Shown one piece after another: positions 1-8,331 of a stretch of DNA of 64,000 nucleotides. Position numbers and translations under genes: made by a program. Each line of letters begins with the position of its first letter. Within the stretch, counting starts at the first letter, position 1. The stretch spans positions 1-64,000 of the forward strand of contig JAFEEG010000047.1 in the NCBI GenBank assembly GCA_018241225.1, in the 5' to 3' direction. The notes beneath the pieces are model-generated. The model was not told the origin of the DNA and made no database searches. It worked only from the letters and a program-made list of their open reading frames with translations. This DNA is from Pseudomonadota bacterium. Its GTDB lineage: Bacteria > Pseudomonadota > Gammaproteobacteria > Burkholderiales > Burkholderiaceae_C.

Positions 1-20
1 CGGTGAATCTGGGGGCTATC

Positions 21-662
21 TCACTGGAGCGTTCTTTGCTGCTCCGAGGCCTCGATAGCCGCTTCTGCGTCGGGGTGAACCCAATTCCTGTCGACGCCGC
101 CAAGTGCGGCACGTTGAAGCAGTTCGCTTAGCGCCACTTGGTCTCTTCGAAGTGCGGCGAAGATCTTCTCCAAGTCTGGAACCTCATCAAGTACTTGTCT
201 CATTCTCCGAACCAACTGGGCTCCTTCGTCCCTGACTTTGCGAAGCTCATCCTTTAGTTCTTCCAAGTCGTCCCAAAATGCCTGAGCGGCGAGTTGTGCA
301 CTCTCAATCGCCTCCTCCCTCACGAGCTTCGTGTGAAGGAGCGCCTCAGATAGCCCCTCGTTGTCGGACATGAGGCTGAAGTCGTTGCTGGCCTGCCGAA
401 AAACTTGGATGGCGCGTTTCACCCACGCGCGTTGATGGAAGCTGATTCGAGCTAAATCGCCACCCCCTAACTCCTTCCGAATGTCTCTCTCAGACGCTAT
501 CCGTCCTTCGTTTGCAAGGATTGCAACGGCGATCTGAGCTACCTGCTCCCGAAGCATGTCGTCCTGAAACAGTTCGTTTCCCATACGTTTGGAGTAGCAA
601 AGAGCGACGGCGAACCGCTCGCTCGACATAGGCTGGATGTGCCCGTTGTGCAGTATCACCAC
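21..662 (-). CDS. hypothetical protein, helix-rich
   Basis: I do not recognise this 213-residue protein. Residues about 35-90 are rich in short helices and could form a winged-helix fold. Residues about 105-175 are charged and heptad-like (many Glu/Lys/Arg with Leu), consistent with a coiled coil. No signal peptide or membrane segment is visible. The longest frame begins at a GTG codon without a clear ribosome site. In-frame ATG codons at 629 and 584 are equally possible, so the start is uncertain. It stands alone on the minus strand at the window edge. KfrA-like plasmid regulators share a DNA-binding head followed by a coil, but the match here is only one of layout. Confidence 0.55.
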   Translation of the reverse strand: MVILHNGHIQPMSSERFAVALCYSKRMGNELFQDDMLREQVAQIAVAILANEGRIASERDIRKELGGGDLARISFHQRAWVKRAIQVFRQASNDFSLMSDNEGLSEALLHTKLVREEAIESAQLAAQAFWDDLEELKDELRKVRDEGAQLVRRMRQVLDEVPDLEKIFAALRRDQVALSELLQRAALGGVDRNWVHPDAEAAIEASEQQRTLQ

Positions 663-895
663 GAGAATTTTTCACAGGGTGACAATAAGTGGCAGTTGTC
701 CTCTCGACGCAACATGCAGCAAGTCAAGGCAGGTGGCGCGCCGCCCGCCTCGTATATCGAGATCGGCAATCACCGCCACCCAGTTGCGCCGGACGCTCGG
801 GCGCACTTGAGGCGTGTGAAACGCGACGAGGCGACCAGCGTGTTAGCGGCGGGCGCGGAACAACTGATCCTGGCGGGCTACGCTCGCGGGCTTCT
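663..895. other. intergenic, no gene seen
   Basis: Between the minus-strand hypothetical gene and the antitoxin relic I see no convincing coding region, repeat or promoter. Reading frames exist here on the plus strand, but their composition is Arg/Pro/Ala-rich shadow-type sequence. Confidence 0.4.
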
Positions 896-1199
896 GTCCC
901 GCCCTTCGAGAAGTTCAGTCGTCAGCAAATCAACTCCGGCCGCTTGCAAAGTGCTACCCGACAGGGGCGACGTGCTACCCTTTCGGGCGATGCGCCCTAA
1001 CCCGCAAGATCGTCGTGAAGTCGAGGAGCCCGACGCCGTTGGCCGGGCAAGAGCTGACGCTGCGTTTCAGGCTCGAGCCGAAGCGGCTTGGCAAGAGTAC
1101 TTGCGGACAGGGAAAAGTTCTCCTGCACATGCCGTGTTTGACCGCATTCAAAGGCGCATAGATGCCAGGCGACTTGAGGTCCTTTCCGGCCGCGACTGA
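896..1199 (+). pseudogene. decayed ParD/RHH antitoxin relic
   Basis: Two coding-like pieces lie in different frames. The first (about 899-958) encodes FEKFSRQQINSGRLQSAT, closely resembling the intact ParD further right, which reads FENFVRQQIESGRYESAS. The second piece (about 1050-1199) encodes AFQARAEAAWQEYLRTGKSS and a basic tail ending at a stop, which looks like the C-terminal helix of an RHH/CopG-type antitoxin. No single open frame joins them, so I read this as a frameshifted remnant or two degraded antitoxin fragments. No toxin gene follows. The ParD-like part is a direct sequence observation; assigning the second part is weaker. Confidence 0.35.
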
Positions 1200-1892
1200 C
1201 TCCGCAACCGGTCCAGGCAATGTTGGTACGGTTTATCGGGTAAATCTGGGACTCCCGGGTCTCCTGCTGGCGGGGAGCCGTAATTGTCCGACTCCACAGG
1301 CGTTGGCCACCTTGGCAGCTGAGCCGCTGGCCACCACCTACCCTCCAGCCTCCTCGTGGTCGACGAGTGGCTATCGCGCCATCCTTGTTCCGACTCCACA
1401 GGCGTTAGCCATCTTGACGGCTGAGTCGCTGGCCACCACGCACCCTCACGTCGCCTCGTGGTTGACGAATGGCCATCGCCTCAGCCGTCGCTTCAACTGA
1501 AGGCCAGTGCCGCTGCCGCGTACGAGACCTGGCTAGCGCCACTCCCTCGACCGCAAACTGTGCCTAGCGGCACTGCCAATTCATCCGCGCGGCCGTTCGC
1601 TCGCTGTCACGATAGTTTGGTGACAGACAATGACCCTATCTCGCCCCGACAGTCCTTCGTTCTTATACGGGCAATTGTTCGGCCACTCTGGCACAAAAGT
1701 CCGTTCAGCCTGATCGTGCTCACGACAAGAGATCGTTCACGCTCGATCGTGCCGGCCCTGTAGCAGGTCGTGGTTTCGCGGCTCGCGTGCACGCGATTAG
1801 CTGCACGCAGCGCCACGGTCATCCCTCAATTGAGGGGCTGCGTCAAATCGAAGCAGATGAATACTTATGCATCACAACGATGTGAGGTGGAC
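1200..1892. other. gene-poor stretch holding a tandem repeat
   Basis: No convincing gene is present. The left half contains a two-copy 102-bp direct repeat listed separately. The right half (about 1500-1890) shows no repeats or coding-like frame and should hold the promoter for the lipoprotein gene. I could not pick out clear -35/-10 boxes. Confidence 0.45.
1288..1491 (+). repeat. 102-bp tandem direct repeat, two copies
   Basis: Two adjacent units start at 1288 and 1390, each opening with CCGACTCCACAGGCGTT. They remain clearly alignable for about 90 bp with scattered substitutions. The period of 102 is a multiple of three. In one plus frame (1162-1500) the units translate as two similar 34-residue repeats, each starting PTPQALA. 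Whether that frame is expressed is unknown; substitutions fall in all codon positions. Confidence 0.6.
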
Positions 1893-3563
1893 ATGACTGC
1901 TGGTCGCTTTGCGGTTTGCTTGTGTCTCGTGGTCGCACTGGGCGGCCTCACGTCCTGTGGCGGCGGTGGTGGTGGAGGTGGCGGATCATCCGGCGTGTCG
2001 CCGGCAGCCACAGCTCCAAGTGGTGTGGGACAAGGAACCACACCGGCCACGCCGAGTGCCACCGCCGACGCGCATGCCAAGGCCAAAGCGGCCCTCGAGG
2101 CTTGGCAGGCGGCCGGCGTGAAGTTTGTGAGTGAGATCGGCGAGCGCCAGGGGGTGCAGTACACCGACGCGAAGTCGGGTGACATCGTCACGTTTGCAGG
2201 CCCGCGCGATGTGAACGGGACGCTGTTGGCCGTCGACGGCATGAACCTGGTGCGCTCAGATGGGAGCCGCAGCCGCTACGAGGTGCTGAGCGCCGATCAA
2301 CGGGTGATGTCCGACAGCAATGTCAGCATGTCGGTGGCGCGCAAGCCCGACGGCAGCTACGACCTGGTCATCACCGAGCTGGCCTCAGGCAAGACGACCA
2401 CCATCAACTCCTCGAAGCTGACGCCTGCGCCTGCGGCCAAGGCTGGTGCCAAGTCGGCCAGCAAAGGCGACCTGGTGCTGCGCAAGGGCGCCGGACCAGG
2501 GCAGATCCCAGCCAATGTCACGGTGACAACTTGCGGTGCGGTCGAGGATCGCACGGACCTTGTCTACGTGGGCCTGAAAGACGGACTGGGGGCTCCCGTG
2601 GGGACCTATCGCGCCGAACGCACAGGCCCGGCCCAATGGGTCGCCTACCTGCCCAGCCCCGAGGCGCGGGTTCAAGAGGCCTACGACACGGTGCGCGGGC
2701 TCATCGAGGGCGCCAGCCAAGTCTTCGACGCACTCTGCTCCGTAGAGCAGCAAATGCCATTCGCCTATCTCGGGGCCTGCACCCAGCTGACAGGCTATGT
2801 CGCATCGTCGGGGTTCGGCACGGCGTTCACCGGTCATTTCGCCGCGGCCTGCGGTGCTTTCGCAACCATGGCAATGGCGGCCTGCAAGATTCAAGAAATT
2901 GCCCTGCCCACGCCGGAGGCGATTCCGCCAGGATTCGAAGGAGCATTTCCGACCACGCTCAAAGATGCGCTGATCAAGATGATCCCCGAAGATCTGTTCC
3001 TGTTCAAAGCGCAGGCGTATCTGGTTGAACTGTCCGGAGACCTCAACGGACCGGTTGTTGAGTTGTCCCGCAATCCCGCATCGGTCGCCCTGACCGTGGA
3101 GGACCACAGGGACTGCCCTCGATCCTATTCAGGTCCGTTCGCCACCACAGGCACCGGGCAGATCAATGGGACCAATTGCTCGGGAACCTACGGGCTTGTT
3201 GGCACGGCCACGATCAATCTCAAGCCTCCAGCCAGCATCACCATCGAGCACACCGAGCGATTCCGTTGGTCGTGCTATGCGGCGGACATCCCCGGCAAGC
3301 TCACGATCCCGCTGACACGCAGCGGCAACACGCTGAACGGACAAACGAGCTTCACTTTCACGTGCGCCTACCCTTGCACGAACGGCGCCTCTTCATACAC
3401 CGCGAACCTGACAATTGATCGATCTGACGTCCTGGCACCGAAGATCCGCGGCACCCTCAGCAGCACGACCGGGTCGAATCAGTGGTACACATCCACGATG
3501 CTGACCAGCTCCAACGCGTCCTCCTCAGGCCAAATGGAGATCCCCGGAGCGGGGCCGCCGTAG
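1893..3563 (+). CDS. secreted lipoprotein with poly-glycine linker
   Basis: This is a 556-residue exported protein of unknown function. Residues 1-21 form a signal peptide ending in the lipobox LTSC, so Cys22 should be lipidated. A run of nine glycines and a Ser/Thr/Ala/Pro-rich linker follow directly, as is common in Burkholderiales lipoproteins. The C-terminal third is Thr/Ser-rich with several cysteines (DC, NC, SC, TC and PC pairs) and looks like a beta-sandwich that could carry disulfides outside the inner membrane. The ATG at 1893 is chosen because GAGGTGG lies just upstream and the signal peptide begins there; the open frame extends further 5'. It stands alone with no operon partner. 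No enzymatic motif was recognised. Confidence 0.8.
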   Translation: MTAGRFAVCLCLVVALGGLTSCGGGGGGGGGSSGVSPAATAPSGVGQGTTPATPSATADAHAKAKAALEAWQAAGVKFVSEIGERQGVQYTDAKSGDIVTFAGPRDVNGTLLAVDGMNLVRSDGSRSRYEVLSADQRVMSDSNVSMSVARKPDGSYDLVITELASGKTTTINSSKLTPAPAAKAGAKSASKGDLVLRKGAGPGQIPANVTVTTCGAVEDRTDLVYVGLKDGLGAPVGTYRAERTGPAQWVAYLPSPEARVQEAYDTVRGLIEGASQVFDALCSVEQQMPFAYLGACTQLTGYVASSGFGTAFTGHFAAACGAFATMAMAACKIQEIALPTPEAIPPGFEGAFPTTLKDALIKMIPEDLFLFKAQAYLVELSGDLNGPVVELSRNPASVALTVEDHRDCPRSYSGPFATTGTGQINGTNCSGTYGLVGTATINLKPPASITIEHTERFRWSCYAADIPGKLTIPLTRSGNTLNGQTSFTFTCAYPCTNGASSYTANLTIDRSDVLAPKIRGTLSSTTGSNQWYTSTMLTSSNASSSGQMEIPGAGPP

Positions 3564-4207
3564 AGCTTCCAATCTCGCGCCGGAGGGTGGGAGGCTCGCC
3601 TCGATGTACGCCAGCGGTGGCGCGGGGTCCACCTTGTGGGTGGCAGGATCGTCCTGTGCGCGGCGCGGCCGCTTTGGGTTACCCGCCCCACGTTTGTTAC
3701 CCGCCGGGAGCCGGTGCCTGGCAGTCAGACCTACGACTCTAAAGATTTGGACAGCTCGCTCTCCTTGACCCTGAACTTTGCTCGCAAGGAACAGTCTCGT
3801 GAGAACCCGGGCGACTTGAACTCTCGCTGAGTGCTCAGCGAACTGCGATCTCGCCGTCTCGTACCAAGTACCGGACTGGGATCTGTACTCACCTGTCACC
3901 AGCCGCTGGTCGCCCAACGGTTGCCTATCCGCCCGTGACTGATTCCGGCCGAGATCGCCTGCAAATGCGTCGTTCCAGCGCCCTCGCCCGCTCTACTACT
4001 GAATATTCCCATATTCAGAAACCGGATCGAACGGTGTCGAGACCGCCCCACCAGGGTCTGGCTACCAGGGAAGAGTGAAAGAAGCCGCCCAATCTTGAAC
4101 CGGGTCTCGCATGATCTGACGGAGGCCGCAGAGAGTTGGCTGGCCCCACCATCGGCGGAACCGGCGACAACCAGCCCGGTCCGATAATCCTGCGAAGGAC
4201 TTGTACC
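3564..4207. other. gene-poor spacer
   Basis: No convincing gene is seen. It contains two copies of GTTACCCGCC 18 bp apart (3678 and 3696) and a perfect 16-bp palindrome at 3825-3840, listed separately. Open frames on either strand here are short and compositionally shadow-like. Confidence 0.4.
3825..3840. other. perfect 16-bp palindrome
   Basis: The sequence CGCTGAGTGCTCAGCG has 7-bp complementary arms around a TG centre. A loop of two is too tight for a terminator hairpin, so a protein-binding site or a remnant of a longer structured element is more likely. No adjacent promoter is evident. Confidence 0.3.
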
Positions 4208-4459
4208 ATGCCGTCAAGCTACGTTCTAGGAGATCACTTCGAGAACTTCGTGCGCCAGCAGATCGAGTCTGGCCGTTATGAGAGTGCGAGCGAAGTCATC
4301 CGCGACGGCCTTCGATTGCTTGAGGAGCAGGTGACTTCCAAGCAGGCCAAGCTAGAAAGCCTTCGCAAGCAGATTCAAGCTGGGATCGACAGTGGCCCTG
4401 GTCGACCGCTTCCCGAGGTCCGAGCGAGTCTGAGGTCGCGCCATCAGAACGAGGAATAG
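4208..4459 (+). CDS. parD: ParD-family antitoxin without visible ParE
   Basis: This 83-residue protein matches the ParD/CopG-type ribbon-helix-helix antitoxins. The N-terminal YVLGDHFENFVRQQIESGRY is followed by SASEVIRDGLRLLEE, the standard RHH core, and then a charged C-terminal arm that in the family binds ParE toxin. The ATG is preceded by CGAAGGA, a good ribosome site; the frame extends further upstream without a better start. In intact modules parE overlaps or follows parD directly. Here the next about 120 bp have no ParE-like frame, and the neighbouring gene runs the other way. It may be a solitary antitoxin or what is left of a module. A degraded homologue lies about 3 kb to the left. 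Confidence 0.85.
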   Translation: MPSSYVLGDHFENFVRQQIESGRYESASEVIRDGLRLLEEQVTSKQAKLESLRKQIQAGIDSGPGRPLPEVRASLRSRHQNEE

Positions 4460-4578
4460 AGGATCTCGCCACGACGCGCTTGGCTTGGCGAATATCCGCC
4501 GAGATCTTGCAGGTTCCAGGATTGCGACCCATCGTACCCCGCCCCGCGCGGATCTGATTCGGTAACGGTCGCCTTTGC

Positions 4579-4896
4579 TCAGTCCGCTGCTTTGCGCTTC
4601 CGCGCCGCGCGACGCTTGCGGTGCAGCGAGATATGCGCTGCAAAGAACTCACTAGGCTCCATGGCCAACCCCTCCATGATCCGCATGACGTTGGTCAATG
4701 ACGGATTTCGCTCGCCGCGCTCGATGCCTCCGACGTAGCTGCGGTCCATCTCCATGTGGTCAGCGAACCCTTCCTGCGAAAAGCCGCGCAGGGTACGTTC
4801 GTGCCGAACCGCCTTACCAAACTGCTTCAAATAGCTGCTGTCGCCGAGAGCGTCTTCTTCTTTGATTGTCGCGTTGCCCATGGGCGGAATGGTCAT
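4579..4896 (-). CDS. XRE-family helix-turn-helix regulator
   Basis: The product has 105 residues. A Cro/C1-type HTH spans about residues 25-80, with the pattern LRGFSQEGFADHMEMDRSYV followed by GIERGERNPSLTNVMRI. The C-terminus is very basic (HRKRRAARKRKAAD) and may add DNA contacts. It is a small single-domain regulator of the kind found in mobile islands and toxin-antitoxin modules. It converges with the parD gene and has no operon partner. The start may be at 4896 or at an in-frame ATG at 4881. Confidence 0.85.
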   Translation of the reverse strand: MTIPPMGNATIKEEDALGDSSYLKQFGKAVRHERTLRGFSQEGFADHMEMDRSYVGGIERGERNPSLTNVMRIMEGLAMEPSEFFAAHISLHRKRRAARKRKAAD

Positions 4897-5112
4897 TGTT
4901 CGGTGGCGAAAGCACCACAGGCAATCGGTACACAGGTAATAAGTCCACGGTTGATCCGTACGCGGGCGATGAGTATCATGAGAGCTGTGGAAGTCCAGTT
5001 TGGAGGTCGAACAGTCGCCTCAGTGCGCCGCCTCATCAAGGCGGAAACATCAAAGCAATTACTGTCGAAAAGACCGTATTAGACCGTTCCCCTCTCCCTT
5101 GCCTCCCGGTCG

Positions 5113-5856
5113 ATGCAGCGCCCAAATCCATTCCGGCTCGAATCGTTCAGCCTCAATCGAAGAGGCAGGGACATTGCCGTCGGCGACATCCACGGATGCT
5201 TCCAGGAAATCGCCACAAGGCTCACGCAGATTGGGTTCGACAAGTCTGTTGACCGCCTGTTCTGCGTCGGCGACTTGATAGACCGCGGGTCGCAGTCGGA
5301 TCAGGTACTGGAGTGGCTCGACGAGCCGTGGCTGCACTCGATCATGGGCAACCATGAGCAGATGGCGTGGCGCAGCGTCAAAGGCATTCCTTTCGACCGG
5401 CGGTTTCACCAAATGAACGGCGGCGAATGGCTAGAACTTCTACCGGTTGATGAGCAGATGGCCATCGCCGAACGGCTGTCCGCACTGCCGCTCGTCATCG
5501 AGGTGGAGACGCCCAATGGCATCGTCGGGCTGGTGCACGCGGACTCTTACTTCGACGACTGGTTCGAGCTTCGATCGATCGATTGGACGCAACTGCACGA
5601 CGACGCCCCGTTTGTTCGGTGCTGCCTTTGGTCACCTCTTCGTTTCAAGCGCCAGTACCGACGCGTCGTGAAGAACGTTCGGGTCGTCATCCACGGCCAC
5701 GTGACGGTGCCTGGCGTGACTGTCCTGGGAAACACGTTCTACATCGACACGGGCGGTTGGTTGCCGGAGGGCCATTTCACCCTGCTCAACCTGCACACTC
5801 TGATGCCTGAACTGCCGAGAGCCCTCCCGGACGGCTCGGCCGGGGGAAAGGCTTAA
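5113..5856 (+). CDS. metallophosphoesterase, PP-lambda/PrpA type
   Basis: A calcineurin-like phosphoesterase of 247 residues. The canonical dimetal motifs are visible in order: GDIHGC (about 24-29), GDLIDRG (about 53-59), GNHEQ (about 79-83) and IHGHVTV near residue 196. This set and length fit the bacterial Ser/Thr or Tyr phosphatase group related to phage lambda phosphatase and PrpA/PrpB, which remove phosphate from proteins. No signal peptide is present, so it should be cytoplasmic. It is followed after four bases by a second phosphoesterase gene, suggesting co-transcription. The natural substrate cannot be inferred; diadenosine tetraphosphatase-like activity is an alternative. Confidence 0.85.
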   Translation: MQRPNPFRLESFSLNRRGRDIAVGDIHGCFQEIATRLTQIGFDKSVDRLFCVGDLIDRGSQSDQVLEWLDEPWLHSIMGNHEQMAWRSVKGIPFDRRFHQMNGGEWLELLPVDEQMAIAERLSALPLVIEVETPNGIVGLVHADSYFDDWFELRSIDWTQLHDDAPFVRCCLWSPLRFKRQYRRVVKNVRVVIHGHVTVPGVTVLGNTFYIDTGGWLPEGHFTLLNLHTLMPELPRALPDGSAGGKA

Positions 5857-5860
5857 CGCC

Positions 5861-6697
5861 ATGCGCCTGCTTGTCTTGTCCGACTTGCATTGTGAGTTTG
5901 GGAGTTTCGAGATCCCCGCGGATCTCGAGTTCGACGTCGCGGTGCTGGCCGGTGACATCTATCAGCCCGGTGAGATAGCGGTCCAGTGGGCTTTGCAGAG
6001 CGAGGCGCTAGCGTCCAAGCAAGTGATCCTGGTGCCTGGGAACCACGAGTACTACCGGACGTCTCGCCAATCCCGGATGGACCGGACACTGGCGGCCATG
6101 CGCAAGGCGGCCGCGGGCACCCATGTGCACGTTCTGGACGCCGATGAGCTTGTGCTGGAGGACGTGCGCTTTCTCGGCGCCACGCTCTGGACGGATTTTG
6201 CACTGGCAATCGAGACACCCCAGGGTCTGCAGAGCAACGTGGAATTAGCCGGGCGCCTGGTCGAGAACGCCCTGAACGACTTTCGGCTGATTCGGGTGCC
6301 CAACCGAAGCGCACTTCCTGGGACTTGGCAAGAGCGCGCAGGAAGAATCTTCCGGGCTGCGGACGCGTGGCGCATTCATCTCGAGCAGCGCCGGTGGCTG
6401 AAGCAGCGGCTCGAATCGCCCTTCGATGGGAAAACGGTGGTCCTGACCCATCACGCGCCGCACCGCGGTTCGCTGGCGCCGTGGTACGCCCCCGACTGGG
6501 TTTCCGCCGGCTTCGTCAGCGAGCTGCACGACGAGTTCTTTGCCGTACCAGTGCTCTGGGTGCATGGGCATACGCACACCTCGTTCGACTATCAGGTGGG
6601 CAACTGTCGAGTGCTCAGTAACCCACGTGGATACATGCGGGTGTCCGGGGCTGGGGAGAACGATCAGTTCAACCCGCGTCTGGTCGTGACGGTGTAG
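5861..6697 (+). CDS. metallophosphoesterase, second in tandem
   Basis: This 278-residue protein is another calcineurin-like phosphoesterase, but from a different subgroup. It begins at once with the metal-binding strand LLVLSDLHCEFG. It then shows GDIYQPGE (about 31-38), GNHEYYR (about 58-64), LTHHAPHRG (about 195-203) and VHGHTHTSF (about 236-244). These give the full set of metal ligands, so it should be active. Family members act on nucleotides, nucleic acids or small phosphodiesters. It lies four bases after the preceding phosphatase gene and is very probably translated from the same transcript. The two proteins differ outside the motifs, so this does not look like a recent duplication. 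Confidence 0.85.
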   Translation: MRLLVLSDLHCEFGSFEIPADLEFDVAVLAGDIYQPGEIAVQWALQSEALASKQVILVPGNHEYYRTSRQSRMDRTLAAMRKAAAGTHVHVLDADELVLEDVRFLGATLWTDFALAIETPQGLQSNVELAGRLVENALNDFRLIRVPNRSALPGTWQERAGRIFRAADAWRIHLEQRRWLKQRLESPFDGKTVVLTHHAPHRGSLAPWYAPDWVSAGFVSELHDEFFAVPVLWVHGHTHTSFDYQVGNCRVLSNPRGYMRVSGAGENDQFNPRLVVTV

Positions 6698-6764
6698 TCC
6701 CTAAACAAGGGACAAACGTACCGGATCCAGGGACAGCAGCAGCCTGAATCGAAGGGACGATTTC

Positions 6765-7193
6765 ATGAATCCCACCTATGGTCCTGGAGACGCGGAGTTC
6801 CTCCCAGGCCTGTTGATCGTCAATCGCAGAGCCGCACCACCCGTTGAGGAGCAACCACACATGGAGTTGGTCCAATGGCGCGTCTTCATGCGCAGTAATG
6901 GCGACATTCATCTCATCGGCTTTCTGCTCGAACGTCCTACGATTCGCATGACGACTGCAGTCGTCTCCTTTTGGAAGCGCGAGGCGATCACGTCTACCGG
7001 AAGGCGCTACACGTTGATCGGCGCACCAGCCGAAGACGAGCACGCCAGAGCGTTGATCGAGATACGGGCCATCGAGCTCATGCCGGCGTGGCGCGATGTC
7101 ACCGACTTCTATTGGCCTCAGAAAGAAGGTGCCGGCTCTCGACACGGCGTGCAGGGCACGGACGCGCCCTGCCCTGGAGCGCCAGATGAATGA
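6765..7193 (+). CDS. hypothetical protein
   Basis: I do not recognise this 142-residue protein. Residues 15-105 read like a compact alpha/beta domain with alternating hydrophobic strands (WRVFMRSNGDIHLIGFLLER). The C-terminal 30 residues are Gly/Pro-rich and probably disordered. No signal peptide or membrane segment is seen. It lies between the metallophosphoesterase pair and an antitoxin-like gene on the same strand. A long antisense frame covers the same DNA, but this strand has the more natural protein composition. Confidence 0.55.
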   Translation: MNPTYGPGDAEFLPGLLIVNRRAAPPVEEQPHMELVQWRVFMRSNGDIHLIGFLLERPTIRMTTAVVSFWKREAITSTGRRYTLIGAPAEDEHARALIEIRAIELMPAWRDVTDFYWPQKEGAGSRHGVQGTDAPCPGAPDE

Positions 7194-7247
7194 AATCGCG
7201 GCGTCGGCGCGCATCTCGTGCACGTTGAGTGGATTCATGAGGTCTTC

Positions 7248-7742
7248 ATGCCAGTAAAGGCCATGCCGGATGCGCAGCGTTCCCACGCGAAGCGAGGCCA
7301 CGATCGCGGCGATACCCTCGCCCTGTGTGTGCTGTTGTTTCTTGCCGATGGATGCACGCGCATTGCAATCGTCGAGCAAGGAATACCCGCGCACGTCGTT
7401 GAGGATCTTGCAGCGCTGATGGACGTGCCTCTGAATTTCCTGACTCGTGCACTCTGCGTCCCAGCGACAAAGTTGAGACGGTACAAGAGAGATTTCAAGC
7501 TTCTAGGGATTGGCCCTAGTGATCGCGTGCTTGGATTGTCTTGCCTGATCGGGTGCTTGGCCGTCATGGTGCAAGGCTCAGCCGCACCTGCGGATTTCGA
7601 TCCCTCTCGGTGGCTCGCTACCTGGCTCGCGATGCCGGTCCCGGCGCTTGCCGGAAGACGCCCCGCCGAGTTCTTGTCCACGCGTTCCGGCCTCAGGTTA
7701 ATAGAGGACGTATTGATGAACACAAGCGGAGCGTATGTCTGA
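7248..7742 (+). CDS. Xre/MbcA/ParS-type antitoxin
   Basis: The 164-residue product ends in the toxin-binding domain of the Xre/MbcA/ParS family (DUF2384). The tell-tale stretch is DPSRWLATWLAMPVPALAGR followed by RPAEFLSTRSGLRLIEDVL. The middle part (about 45-90) is a helical region with VPLNFLTRALCVP, similar to the degenerate HTH of this family. Known members pair with RES-domain ADP-ribosyl/NAD-degrading toxins encoded directly beside them. No RES gene is visible here; the next gene is a HAD-like protein. The ATG at 7248 is preferred because TGAGG sits six bases upstream; a GTG at 7218 extends the frame but has no ribosome site. Confidence 0.75.
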   Translation: MPVKAMPDAQRSHAKRGHDRGDTLALCVLLFLADGCTRIAIVEQGIPAHVVEDLAALMDVPLNFLTRALCVPATKLRRYKRDFKLLGIGPSDRVLGLSCLIGCLAVMVQGSAAPADFDPSRWLATWLAMPVPALAGRRPAEFLSTRSGLRLIEDVLMNTSGAYV

Positions 7743-7788
7743 CGGCGCCCGCAACTCATCCGGTCTGTCGTGAAGGAAGAAAGCCGAC

Positions 7789-8229
7789 ATGAGAGTTGTT
7801 TTCCTCGACTTCGACGGCGTCCTACATCCGGCGGGAGGTCCACCTGGCACAAGCTTGCCATTTGAATGGAACCACGTGCTTGCGGCGCTGTTGGAGCCCT
7901 TCGCTGACGTCCGGATCGTCATTCATTCAAGCTGGCGCGAGCACTTTTCCGCACCAGAACTCATAGATTTTCTTGAGCCTGTGGCTAGTAGGCTGGTGGG
8001 CGCTGTAGATGCTGGACCCAAGCCAGCCGCCATCAAGCGATTCCTCTATGAGCATCCAGACGTTGCGGATGCGCTCGTTCTGGACGACCAGGTTGATGAG
8101 TACGCGTCCGGGTTCCCAGTCACGGTTTTGGAATGCGATCCACGGACAGGCATATCAAGCAAAGAGGTCCAGCGCCGGCTCCGGGACTGGCTCCTCGGTC
8201 TTCCCAGCCAAGGCGGAGCAGACCGTTGA
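7789..8229 (+). CDS. HAD-superfamily protein of the SAK RNA-repair type
   Basis: This 146-residue protein starts with VVFLDFDGVLHPAG, the HAD motif I with both aspartates. Motif II-like IHSSWRE lies at about 46-52, and DALVLDDQVDEY at about 95-106 gives the acidic motif IV. The size and the short cap-less layout fit the HAD domain described in Swiss-Army-knife RNA repair proteins, which act as phosphatases on RNA or nucleotides. It is cytoplasmic. It lies 46 bp after the Xre/MbcA antitoxin and could be its operon partner, but this is inference from spacing. RNA repair is the family hypothesis; substrate unknown. Confidence 0.75.
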   Translation: MRVVFLDFDGVLHPAGGPPGTSLPFEWNHVLAALLEPFADVRIVIHSSWREHFSAPELIDFLEPVASRLVGAVDAGPKPAAIKRFLYEHPDVADALVLDDQVDEYASGFPVTVLECDPRTGISSKEVQRRLRDWLLGLPSQGGADR

Positions 8230-8331
8230 GCGACACACCGGCCATCATCACGCGACGATGGGAACGAACGAAGCCCTGCCGCAAGGCGACAGTTCCCGCC
8301 ACCACTTGCTGCTTCAAGGGAGCACGAAGAG

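Noticed and set aside
3800..3880. tRNA-like pieces (TTGAACTCTCGC and nearby stems)
   Set aside because: No acceptor stem, anticodon arm or CCA-like end can be drawn; only isolated short stems exist.
4460..4578. ParE toxin directly after parD
   Set aside because: None of the three plus-strand frames carries a ParE/RelE-like pattern, and the stretch is too short before the convergent XRE gene.
6669..7394. Minus-strand 241-residue frame opposite the 142-residue hypothetical gene
   Set aside because: It also overlaps the start of the antitoxin-like gene, and its composition (Arg/Ala/His-rich) fits a shadow better.
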